From JAYVJM01 sp043769275 (lineage in GTDB: Bacteria > Pseudomonadota > Gammaproteobacteria > Pseudomonadales > UBA7239), in assembly GCA_043769275.1 (NCBI GenBank), contig JAYVJM010000096.1, forward strand, positions 1 to 46,893: a stretch of 46,893 bases of DNA, in the 5' to 3' direction. This document shows, piece after piece, positions 1 to 7,427 of this stretch. The position numbers were made by a program, and so were the translations under genes. The notes beneath the pieces are model-generated. The model had not been told where the DNA came from. It searched no databases and worked only from the letters and a program-made list of their open reading frames with translations. Position 1 is the first letter of the stretch. Every line of letters starts with the position of its first letter.

Positions 1-2
1 CT

Positions 3-116
3 CCGCCTCTTAATCCTATTGAAAAACTCTGGGCTAATCTCAAGCGTTTTTGGAGAAACCACGCAAATATGACCTTGGATGAAATGATTGTTTCGTCTAC
101 TTATTTGTGTGATTAA
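3..116 (+). CDS. IS630-family transposase, C-terminal end (cut by window edge)
   Basis: The last 37 codons of a transposase run off the left edge of the window. They contain PPLNPIEKLWANLKRFWR, the motif that follows the last catalytic acidic residue in IS630/Tc1-type DDE transposases, where NPIE-xxW is nearly invariant. The frame ends at TAA 114-116. The DDE catalytic core would lie upstream and cannot be seen, so it is unknown whether the element is intact. No terminal inverted repeat could be recognised between the stop codon and the next gene, which ends at 215. The family assignment is good; function is not established. Confidence 0.75.
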   Translation, partial: PPLNPIEKLWANLKRFWRNHANMTLDEMIVSSTYLCD

Positions 117-214
117 CTATATGGCGATGAAGTGGTTTTCTACGCCTCTGCCCACGCCAACATTGCCGACAAACTCAGCGTCAATTCTGGCCAAAACCAG
201 CGCGGCGGTAATTG

Positions 215-1863
215 TCAGCCGTTGCCTGCGCCGTTTGTGGTGGTGTGCCAAGCGAGATGTGAGGAACGTTTCACTAAACTCAACCCCACGGCCTCCGCTA
301 CGCGAATGCCGTCCACCTCCGCAGACAAGATGCCGCCCACGTAACCCGCACCTTCGCCTGCGGGAAATAAGCCTTTCACATTCAGGCTTTGCAGCGTTTC
401 GTCGCGCTTGATGCGCACGGGCGAGGATGTACGGGTTTCCACGCCGGTAAGCACAGCATCAGGCATCGCAAATCCACTGATGTTTTTATCAAATGTAGGT
501 AGTGCTTCGCGGATGGCATCAATAGCATAAGTGGGCAGGGCAAGGCTCAGGTCGCACAAATTTACATTGGGTTTATAGGAGGGCGTTACTGTGCCGCCTT
601 GTGTGGAAGCGCGCAGCGCGAGGAAATCACCAACGGTTTGCGCTGGCGCCGAATAATTGTTGCCGCCAAATTCAAATGCACGAGATTCCCAGTGCCGTTG
701 CAGTGCGATGCCAGCCAGCGCATCGCCCGGAAAATCATCTGGCGTGATCTCCACCACAATGCCCGCATTGACATTGCGTTCATTGTGTTCATTGCGTGAA
801 TATTGGCTCATGCCGTTAGTCGCCACGCAACCCAATTCAGACGTGGCGGCCACCACCGTGCCACCCGGGCACATACAGAAGCTGTACACTGCACGGCCAT
901 TGTTGGCGTGATGCACTAGTTTGTAATCAGCGGCTCCCAGCAAAGGATGGCCGGCATTGCTGCCAAAGCGGGCTTGGTCGATCAGCGTCTGTGGATGCTC
1001 AATGCGAAAGCCTATCGAAAATGACTTTGCCTCCATGTATACACCGCGCTTGTGCAGCATTTCGAACGTGTCGCGCGCACTGTGGCCGATGGCTAGCACG
1101 ATGTGATTACTGCGCAGTTGTTCGCCGCTGGCCAAAGTCAAGCCACGTATTTGATGGTCTTTTATATCGACATCCACCATGCGCTGATTAAAGCGGATTT
1201 CGCCTCCTAATGTTTCGATGCTGGCGCGCATATTTTCCAGCATGGAAACCAATTTGAATGTGCCTATATGCGGCTTGTTGATGAATAAAATCTCCTCTGG
1301 CGCACCGGCTTTTACAAATTCAGTTAGCACTTTTCTGCCGTAATGTTTGGGGTCTTTGATCTGGCTGTAGAGTTTTCCATCGGGAAAAGTGCCTGCGCCG
1401 CCTTCGCCAAATTGCACGTTAGATTCTGGGTTAAGCACGCTGTTACGCCACAAGCCCCATGTGTCTTGCGTACGTTCGCGCACAGTTTTTCCTCGCTCCC
1501 AAATAATGGGGCGCAAACCCATTTGCGCCAAAATAAGACCAGCAAATAAACCGCAAGGCCCCATGCCAATGACGATGGGGCGTTCAGGTATCGGATTCTC
1601 AACATGCGCGACAAGTTGGTAACGCATATCTGGCGCAGGTTTGATGTATGGGTCATCATGAAAGCACTGTATAATCACCTGTTCGCCGCGAGTTTCAGCA
1701 TCGACGATATAAATCAGAAGTATTTTGTTTTTTTGCGTGCGTCGTAGCTGCGTTTGAAAACCGTAAAACGGCGCAGCTCCTTGTTTTCAATGCCCAATCG
1801 TGTGATAATCGCAGCTTCTGGTGTGTGATCAAGCGGCAGCCTGATTTCAGTTATACGCAGCAT
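215..1863 (-). pseudogene. FAD-dependent dehydrogenase, COG2509 type, frameshifted
   Basis: Read leftward, the gene starts at ATG 1863 and encodes 49 residues typical of this family's N-terminus (MLRITEIRLPLDHTPEAAI), then meets TGA at 1716-1714. Adding one base there would restore reading into the 487-codon frame that ends at 215. That long frame carries the FAD-binding fold (GMGPCGLFAGLILAQMG, roughly residues 38-54 of the frame), the FGEGGAGTFPDGKLYS motif and the C-terminal GEGAGYVGGI motif. The joined product would be about 548 residues, close to the usual family length of about 540. The long frame alone begins at a GTG (1678) and lacks the N-terminal domain. The gene lies 21 bases downstream of the 5'-nucleotidase gene and probably shares its transcript. 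The family's substrate is unknown. Either this is a recent pseudogene or the sequence has a one-base error. Confidence 0.85.
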
Positions 1864-1884
1864 ACATTTTTCCAAAATGGCATT

Positions 1885-2784
1885 TTAGTGCTCATTGGCT
1901 ATCCCGTGCGGCACATGTCCTGTCGGGACATGGCGAGCGGCAGATTGGCAATGCACTTGTTGATCGTCGAAAAACACGTCGGCGGCATAAGCCTTTAAAA
2001 ATTCGCCCTTATCCAAGCCGCCCAAAAAAAGTGATTCATCAATACGAATTTTCCATTCGCGCAGCGTCAGGATTACACGCTCATGCGAAGGAGCCGATCG
2101 CGCTGTTACCAGTGCGGTACGGATAGGGCAATCTGCACCCAGTTCAGTCTGCAAGCCATGAAGTGCTTGCAAAAACGGCTTAAAAGGCCCGCCCAATAGC
2201 GGTGTTTTCGCCGCAGCTTGCTCGCTGGTGGCGAAGGCGGCCAGTCCCTCCCGCTTGTAAACGCGCTCCGCTTCATCGGAAAACAGCACGGCATCGCCAT
2301 CAAAAGCAAAGCGCACTTCATCGCTGTCATTTTCTTGACGGCCAGATGGCAGCAATGTTGCTGCAGCCAAACCATTTTCAAGCGCGTGACGCACATCATC
2401 AGTATGCGTGGACAAAAAAAGGTGGCAACCAAAGGCAGGCGCATAACGATAAGGCATACGACCGCTACAAAAAGCAGCACGACGGATAGGCAACTCATAG
2501 TGCTGGATGGAATTAAACACACGCAGGCCAGTATCCGCGCTGTTACGCGACAGTAAAATTACCTCCACACGCGGCTCACCCTGTAATCCCTGATTGATGC
2601 GCAATAGTTTTTCTATCAATGGAAAAACATCGCCCTTATCTAAGGGCTCGCGTTCGTGAGACACCTGATAATCTGTATAGGCACCCAAACCGTCACGCTC
2701 ATAAATAGTGTGGCTTGCATCAAGATTAAACAATGCTCGTGATGAAATCGCCACCACCAGCTTATTGCCAGAATGTATTTCCAT
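1885..2784 (-). CDS. Cytosolic 5'-nucleotidase, NT5C1-like (PF06189)
   Basis: This 299-residue protein matches the cytosolic 5'-nucleotidase I family, which removes phosphate from nucleoside monophosphates. Recognisable blocks are the N-terminal LVVAISSRALFNLD, where the usual haloacid-dehalogenase nucleophile position is followed by a long insert, the central FDGDAVLFSDEAERVYK, and the C-terminal block with TARSAPSHERVILTLR, DESLFLGGLDKGEFL and FFDDQ. These correspond to the conserved acidic and lysine residues of the phosphatase core. There is no signal peptide, so it should be cytoplasmic. It is the first gene of a leftward pair with the frameshifted FAD protein 21 bases downstream. The ATG at 2784 sits just after a sigma70-like promoter. 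The exact nucleotide preference cannot be read from sequence. Confidence 0.85.
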   Translation of the reverse strand: MEIHSGNKLVVAISSRALFNLDASHTIYERDGLGAYTDYQVSHEREPLDKGDVFPLIEKLLRINQGLQGEPRVEVILLSRNSADTGLRVFNSIQHYELPIRRAAFCSGRMPYRYAPAFGCHLFLSTHTDDVRHALENGLAAATLLPSGRQENDSDEVRFAFDGDAVLFSDEAERVYKREGLAAFATSEQAAAKTPLLGGPFKPFLQALHGLQTELGADCPIRTALVTARSAPSHERVILTLREWKIRIDESLFLGGLDKGEFLKAYAADVFFDDQQVHCQSAARHVPTGHVPHGIANEH

Positions 2785-2803
2785 AACCTATTTCCCTCGC
2801 GCA

Positions 2804-2829
2804 ATTATAACAAGCGCTAAATTTGTCAA
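2804..2829 (-). promoter_or_regulatory. Putative promoter of the 5'-nucleotidase gene
   Basis: On the minus strand a perfect TTGACA (2829-2824) is followed 14 bases later by a perfect TATAAT (2809-2804), about 20 bases before the ATG at 2784. Fourteen bases is shorter than the usual 16-18, so the real -35 may be the overlapping CACTTG at 17 bases. It is inferred from position and motif only. Confidence 0.4.
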
Positions 2830-3023
2830 GTGACAGAAGTTCACATATTGCATAAATATCACTACACATAACTCCGTTCGCGCCAGTAGAAGGTGCAGCC
2901 TTACAATAAGCAACACAAAAATGTATACCTAATAGGTGGGGTTTTCTAACTTTTTGCTGCATATATGTCCCCCGTCATATAAAAATCATATTCGGCTATC
3001 TACTAAAAAGAGGATACCCATTC

Positions 3024-4223
3024 GTGGACTATCAAGCCTTTCGCCAAGCCATACGCACCTGGCTTTCCGAAAACTGCCCCGATTCGCTGCGCACACCCGT
3101 TAAGCAGGAGCAGCAAATATGGGGCGGCCGCCGCATTAAATTTCACAGCAATGATGCAAAGCTTTGGTTTGATCGCTGCGTAGAAAAAGGCTACTGCGTG
3201 CCAGACTGGCCTGTTGAATACGGTGGCGCGGGTTTTGATGCGGAACAGACACGAATTTTTAAATCTGAAATGCGCAAGCTTGGCTGTCGTCCACCCCAAG
3301 TGAATCTTGGTATCTGGATGGCGGGACCCGCTATTCTTCAATTTGGTACAGAAGAGCAAAAGCGTGAGCACTTGCCCAAAATTGCACGCGGGGAAATACG
3401 TTGGTGCCAAGGCTATTCTGAGCCTGGAGCCGGATCTGATCTTGCGGGCTTGCAAACGCGCGCGGTGGTTGATGGTGACGACTTTATTATCAACGGATCC
3501 AAAATTTGGACATCATACGCAGATGAATCCGACTGGATTTATTGCCTTGTGCGTACAAATCCTGAGGCATCTAAGCGTGAAGGCATCACTTTTTTACTTT
3601 TTGATATGGCATCCAAAGGTGTTGAAGCTAAACCCATTGAGCTGATCACCGGTGAAAAGCATTTCTGTCAAACTTTTTTTGACAACGTGCGTGTGCCGCG
3701 GAGAAACGTACTGGGGAAAATAGATCAAGGCTGGACAGTAGCTAAACGCGTACTCGAATTCGAGCGCAACATGATGTCTGATCTTGGTGGCGAAACATCA
3801 GCCGGTGGCCTAGAGCCGCGTGCGGCAGCGCTGCATTACATAGGTATCAACGCAGCCAAACAAGTAGATGATGCCGTACTGCGCGATGCTATCGCGCGTC
3901 ATGAAGTGTACAAGCGTGCTTTTGATGCCACGCAGCAGCGCATGATTGACGAATTTACTCACGGTGCTGGCGACATGAATACGGCCATGATTTTTAAGTA
4001 TTGCGGTACCGAAGAAGAAAATCGCAAATTTGAATTGCTGCTGAAAATCATGGGTGGTCAAGCATTGGGCTGGCACGATCACACACACTTTACAGAACAA
4101 GAACTAAGCACAACCCTTGAATGGATGGGTGCTAAAACACACACCATTGCGGGCGGAACATCAGAAATTCAGATGAATATTATTGCTAAACATGCGCTGG
4201 GCTTGCCTGGCGTATTGAGTTGA
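3024..4223 (+). CDS. Acyl-CoA dehydrogenase, larger partner of a pair
   Basis: This 399-residue flavoprotein belongs to the acyl-CoA dehydrogenase superfamily, which introduces an alpha-beta double bond into acyl-CoA thioesters. Seen are the flavin/substrate motif WCQGYSEPGAGSDLAGLQT near residues 132-150, the W-T-S hydrogen-bonding segment (KIWTSYAD), LEFERN in the mid helix, and the C-terminal TIAGGTSEIQ. The residue aligned with the medium-chain enzyme's catalytic Glu376 (YEGTSEIQ type) is Gly here, so the base must lie elsewhere, as in several acyl-CoA dehydrogenase subfamilies. The start is GTG at 3024, with AGAGGAT about nine bases before it. The next gene follows with 17 bases between the stop and its ATG, and encodes a second dehydrogenase, suggesting a two-subunit enzyme. 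The substrate is unknown. Confidence 0.88.
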   Translation: MDYQAFRQAIRTWLSENCPDSLRTPVKQEQQIWGGRRIKFHSNDAKLWFDRCVEKGYCVPDWPVEYGGAGFDAEQTRIFKSEMRKLGCRPPQVNLGIWMAGPAILQFGTEEQKREHLPKIARGEIRWCQGYSEPGAGSDLAGLQTRAVVDGDDFIINGSKIWTSYADESDWIYCLVRTNPEASKREGITFLLFDMASKGVEAKPIELITGEKHFCQTFFDNVRVPRRNVLGKIDQGWTVAKRVLEFERNMMSDLGGETSAGGLEPRAAALHYIGINAAKQVDDAVLRDAIARHEVYKRAFDATQQRMIDEFTHGAGDMNTAMIFKYCGTEEENRKFELLLKIMGGQALGWHDHTHFTEQELSTTLEWMGAKTHTIAGGTSEIQMNIIAKHALGLPGVLS

Positions 4224-4240
4224 GCGCAGGAGAACTATGT

Positions 4241-5380
4241 ATGTCACTGGCATTCAATGAAGAGCAACGTGCGCTCAAAATAACTGCGCGCGAATTTATT
4301 CAAGATCGCACGCCGATAACTGCCTTTCGTACATTGCGAGACAGCGGAAATCCACTGGGGTTTTCACAAAACATATGGGAAAGCATGGTCGAGCTTGGCT
4401 GGAGCGGCACTATTTTTCCGGAGGTGTATGGCGGTTTTGATTTTGGCTGTAAAGGCTTGGCTGGCTGCATGGAAGAACTTGGTCGGGCACTTGTGTGTTC
4501 CCCGTTGCTTTCGTCTGTAGTGCTGGCCGGCTCGTGTGTTTTCTATGTTGGGTCAGAACAGCAGAAGCAAACCCTACTGCCCACCATTATCAATGGCGAA
4601 AAGTTATTTTCTCTAGCGCTAGATGAGAGTTTTTTTCATCAGCCAAACGTAGTTGCCACTACGGCAAAAAAACAAGGTGATTCCTTTGTTATTGAAGGTA
4701 CAAAAACTCGCGTTATTGACGGTACCGTAGCAGACACGCTCATTGTTGCCGCCCGTACAGCGGGTGCAGTAGAAGATAAAACAGGCATTAGTTTGTTTAT
4801 CGTGGACAGCAAAACAGCGGGCATTCACATCGAAAAAATCTCAACGATTGACTCTCGCGCCTACGCCAAAATTAGATTTGACAAAGTTTGCGTGCCATCC
4901 GGCCAATTGCTAGGCGAGCTGCATCAAAGTTTTGCCGCGCTGGATAAGGCACTTGATCGTGCACGTATCTGCCTTGCAGCAGAAATGTTTGGCGGTATGC
5001 AGGAAATATTTGAGCGCACAGTACAATATTTGAAGGAGCGCAAGCAGTTCGGCACACTGATCGGCACCTTTCAGTCACTACAACACCGTGCTGCGCACAT
5101 GTACACCGAAATTCAAATTTGCAAATCTATTTTTATGTTGGCGTTGGATGCGCTCGAAAAAGAAGCCGACAACGCACCGCAGCTTATTAGTGCGGCCAAA
5201 GCTAAAATAGCCGACACTTATGAGCTTGTCAGCAATGAAGCTACACAAATGCACGGTGGCATTGGTGTTACCGACGAGTTGGATATTGGCCTTTTCCTAA
5301 AGCGTGCTCGCGTTAGCGCCGAACTGTTAGGCAGCGCACGCTTTCATTACAGCCGTTATGCGGCGCTTGAAGGGTTTTAA
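4241..5380 (+). CDS. Acyl-CoA dehydrogenase, smaller partner of the pair
   Basis: The reading frame is open from TTG 4220, but ATG 4241 has a good ribosome site (GCAGGAGAAC) and gives the normal N-terminus MSLAFNEEQRALKITAREF, for about 379 residues. The N-terminal helical domain and middle domain are recognisable (IFPEVYGGFDFG; YLKERKQFGTLIGTFQSLQH, typical of helix G and the FAD-contact segment; MHGGIGVTDELDIGLFLKRA at the C-terminus). The C-terminal G-T-S-E-I-Q motif seen in the upstream partner is absent. That combination is known from acyl-CoA dehydrogenase 'small subunits' of the PimD and FadE pair type, which form mixed tetramers. Its position directly behind a larger acyl-CoA dehydrogenase supports co-assembly, which is an inference. 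The native substrate is unknown. Confidence 0.87.
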   Translation: MSLAFNEEQRALKITAREFIQDRTPITAFRTLRDSGNPLGFSQNIWESMVELGWSGTIFPEVYGGFDFGCKGLAGCMEELGRALVCSPLLSSVVLAGSCVFYVGSEQQKQTLLPTIINGEKLFSLALDESFFHQPNVVATTAKKQGDSFVIEGTKTRVIDGTVADTLIVAARTAGAVEDKTGISLFIVDSKTAGIHIEKISTIDSRAYAKIRFDKVCVPSGQLLGELHQSFAALDKALDRARICLAAEMFGGMQEIFERTVQYLKERKQFGTLIGTFQSLQHRAAHMYTEIQICKSIFMLALDALEKEADNAPQLISAAKAKIADTYELVSNEATQMHGGIGVTDELDIGLFLKRARVSAELLGSARFHYSRYAALEGF

Positions 5381-5506
5381 AAATTAGCTCGCTGTGGGAA
5401 CTAATCATCAAAACAGGTGCCGAAATAAGCGCGTGTCTACTTGCGCACTCGATTCACGCCTGATTGGTCGCGGCCTTATTCACGCATAGCACAATAGAGA
5501 AGATTT

Positions 5507-6136
5507 ATGAAAAAAATGATCGCGTTTATTGTTGCTGTCTGTTTTATTTTGGCATGCGCAATTGCTGCGGGGCCTTTTTGGGTGCTGCATCACATCAAAA
5601 AAGGCATTGAGCAAGGTAACGCGGCGGAATTTTCTACTTATTTTGACTACCCCGTGTTGCGCAGCAATCTCAAAGCGCAGTTAAAAACGGCAATGAGCGA
5701 AAAATTAGCCAAAGAAATGCGGGACAATCCTTTTGCTGCGCTTGCCTCTGGCCTTGCCGCGCAAATAGGCGATGGCCTTGTCGATACCTTGGTGGAATTT
5801 ACGGTGACACCCGATGGACTTCAGCAACTGATGGAAACAAAAGCGCTCGCCGATAAAAAAATGCCGGAAAATATTTCTTCGGCATCAAACTCTAGCACGC
5901 AAACCGCTACACAAACCGCTTCTATGCCCAAAGCTGCTGGAAGTAATAGCGATCACGATCAACATGAAACGCTCAAAACTGTGCGCTGGGCTTTCGACAG
6001 CCAAAACCAGTTTTCTGTATGGCTTCTCACGGGCAAGGGTGATGATGTGCGTTTTGTCTTAACGCGCAGCACAGGTTTCAGTTGGCAGCTTTCCAATATT
6101 ATCCTGCCGCCGGGCAATAACCTGTTTTCACGATAG
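5507..6136 (+). CDS. DUF2939-family membrane-anchored or exported protein
   Basis: This 209-residue protein starts with a short basic end and a hydrophobic stretch (IAFIVAVCFILACAIAAGPFWVL, about residues 5-27), which is either a signal peptide or a single membrane anchor. The segment after it (IKKGIEQGNAAEFSTYFDYPVLRSNL) is typical of DUF2939, a family of unknown function described mainly from Gram-negative bacteria. A Ser/Thr/Gln-rich linker occupies about residues 124-150, and a beta-rich tail follows (VRWAFDSQNQFSVWLL, then RFVLTRSTGFSWQLSNIILP). It lies ten bases before metZ, so the two are probably cotranscribed. No function is assigned. The 126 bases upstream show no clear promoter to me. 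Confidence 0.75.
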   Translation: MKKMIAFIVAVCFILACAIAAGPFWVLHHIKKGIEQGNAAEFSTYFDYPVLRSNLKAQLKTAMSEKLAKEMRDNPFAALASGLAAQIGDGLVDTLVEFTVTPDGLQQLMETKALADKKMPENISSASNSSTQTATQTASMPKAAGSNSDHDQHETLKTVRWAFDSQNQFSVWLLTGKGDDVRFVLTRSTGFSWQLSNIILPPGNNLFSR

Positions 6137-6146
6137 GACATAAGTC

Positions 6147-7325
6147 ATGCGCGATGCTCATTGGGGTACTGCCACGCAAGCCATTCGCACGGGTTTTGAG
6201 CGCTCGGCTTTTGGTGAGCATAGCGAGCCCATTTATTTAACGTCCAGCTACGTGTTTGATTCTGCCGAGCAAGCAGCGGCGCGTTTTGCTGGAACGGAAA
6301 ATGGCAATGTCTATTCACGCTACACAAACCCTACTGTGGCGGTGTTTGAACAACGCATCGCGGCAATGGAAGGCGCGGAAATGGCGGTAGCTACGGCTTC
6401 TGGTATGGCGGCTATTTTGTCGGTATGTATGGCGCTGCTTAAAGCGGGCGATCACGTTATTTGTTCGCGTAGCGTGTTCGGCACCACCACAATGTTGTTC
6501 TCGCGGTATCTGCAAAAATTTTCCGTCGACGTTACATTTGTTGATTTAACGGATGTCAGTGCGTGGGAAAGTGCGCTGCAAAACAATACGCGCCTACTGT
6601 TTCTGGAAACGCCTTCTAATCCACTGAATGAAATAGTGGATATCGCCGCTGTAGCGGCTATCGCTCACAAGGGCGGTGCGTTACTGGTTGTCGACAATTG
6701 TTTTTGCACGCCTGCCTTGCAAAAGCCCTTGGTGCTGGGTGCGGATATTGTGGTGCATTCCGCCACAAAATATATCGACGGCCAAGGGCGATGCTTGGGC
6801 GGTGTGGTTGCCGGCAGGCAAACAGAAATGAATGAGGTTCTTGCTTTTTTGCGCACGGCAGGCCCCACACTCAGTGCATTCAATGCGTGGGTATTGTTGA
6901 AGGGTTTGGAAACATTAACGCTGCGTATGCAGGCGCATTCCGCTAGTGCTTTAACCATTGCTACATGGTTATTACAACAGTCCAGTGTTGAAGGGGTTTT
7001 TTATTGCGGGCTGCCTAATCACCCACAACACCACTTGGCGAAAAAACAGCAGTCTGGTTTTGGCGGCGTTTTGTCTTTTGCTGTGCAAGGTGATCGCGCA
7101 GCGGCTTGGCGATTTATTAACGCTACTACCATGCTGTCGTTGACGGCCAATTTAGGTGATGCTAAGACCACAATTGTGCATCCAGCCACTACTACTCATG
7201 GGCGATTAACGCCAGGAGATCGTGCGCGGGCAGGCATTACCGACAACTTAATTCGTTTGTCTATTGGCTTGGAAGATGTAAAAGACATTCAGGCTGATTT
7301 GCAGCGTGGGTTAGCGGCACTGTAA
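6147..7325 (+). CDS. metZ: O-succinylhomoserine sulfhydrylase
   Basis: This 392-residue protein is a PLP-dependent Cys/Met-metabolism enzyme that joins O-succinylhomoserine and sulfide to give homocysteine in methionine synthesis. The conserved blocks are SRYTNPTVAVFEQRIAAMEG, SGMAAI (about residues 85-90, phosphate binding), LETPSNP (153-159) and SATKYIDGQGR with the PLP lysine at K208. The SATKYIDGQGR block and the length favour MetZ over MetB or MetC, though sequence alone does not settle acyl-donor preference (succinyl or acetyl). The start ATG at 6147 follows AGGACATAAGTC. The gene ends before a convergent secreted-protein gene, with a hairpin between them. Confidence 0.9.
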   Translation: MRDAHWGTATQAIRTGFERSAFGEHSEPIYLTSSYVFDSAEQAAARFAGTENGNVYSRYTNPTVAVFEQRIAAMEGAEMAVATASGMAAILSVCMALLKAGDHVICSRSVFGTTTMLFSRYLQKFSVDVTFVDLTDVSAWESALQNNTRLLFLETPSNPLNEIVDIAAVAAIAHKGGALLVVDNCFCTPALQKPLVLGADIVVHSATKYIDGQGRCLGGVVAGRQTEMNEVLAFLRTAGPTLSAFNAWVLLKGLETLTLRMQAHSASALTIATWLLQQSSVEGVFYCGLPNHPQHHLAKKQQSGFGGVLSFAVQGDRAAAWRFINATTMLSLTANLGDAKTTIVHPATTTHGRLTPGDRARAGITDNLIRLSIGLEDVKDIQADLQRGLAAL

Positions 7326-7375
7326 TTTCTAAAGTCATCGTTACCGCGCACGTAGAAAAATGGGTGCTGAGAGCG

Positions 7376-7412
7376 TCCCCCGTGGCGTTTTTTGCATAAA
7401 GCCCACGGGGGA
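7376..7412. terminator. Hairpin between convergent genes
   Basis: TCCCCCGTGG (7376-7385) is perfectly complementary to CCACGGGGGA (7403-7412), with a 17-base loop. It lies between metZ and the convergent 1251-residue protein gene. There is no strong T-run directly after either arm, so termination efficiency is uncertain. Confidence 0.5.
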
Positions 7413-7427
7413 TTGATTTGCCTTTTC

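Noticed and set aside
132..344. Open frame directly after the transposase stop, in the same frame
   Set aside because: No recognisable protein family; its second half is antisense to the FAD protein gene.
4220..4240. TTG start for the second acyl-CoA dehydrogenase
   Set aside because: ATG 4241 has a good ribosome site and a family-like N-terminus; the TTG overlaps the end of the upstream gene.
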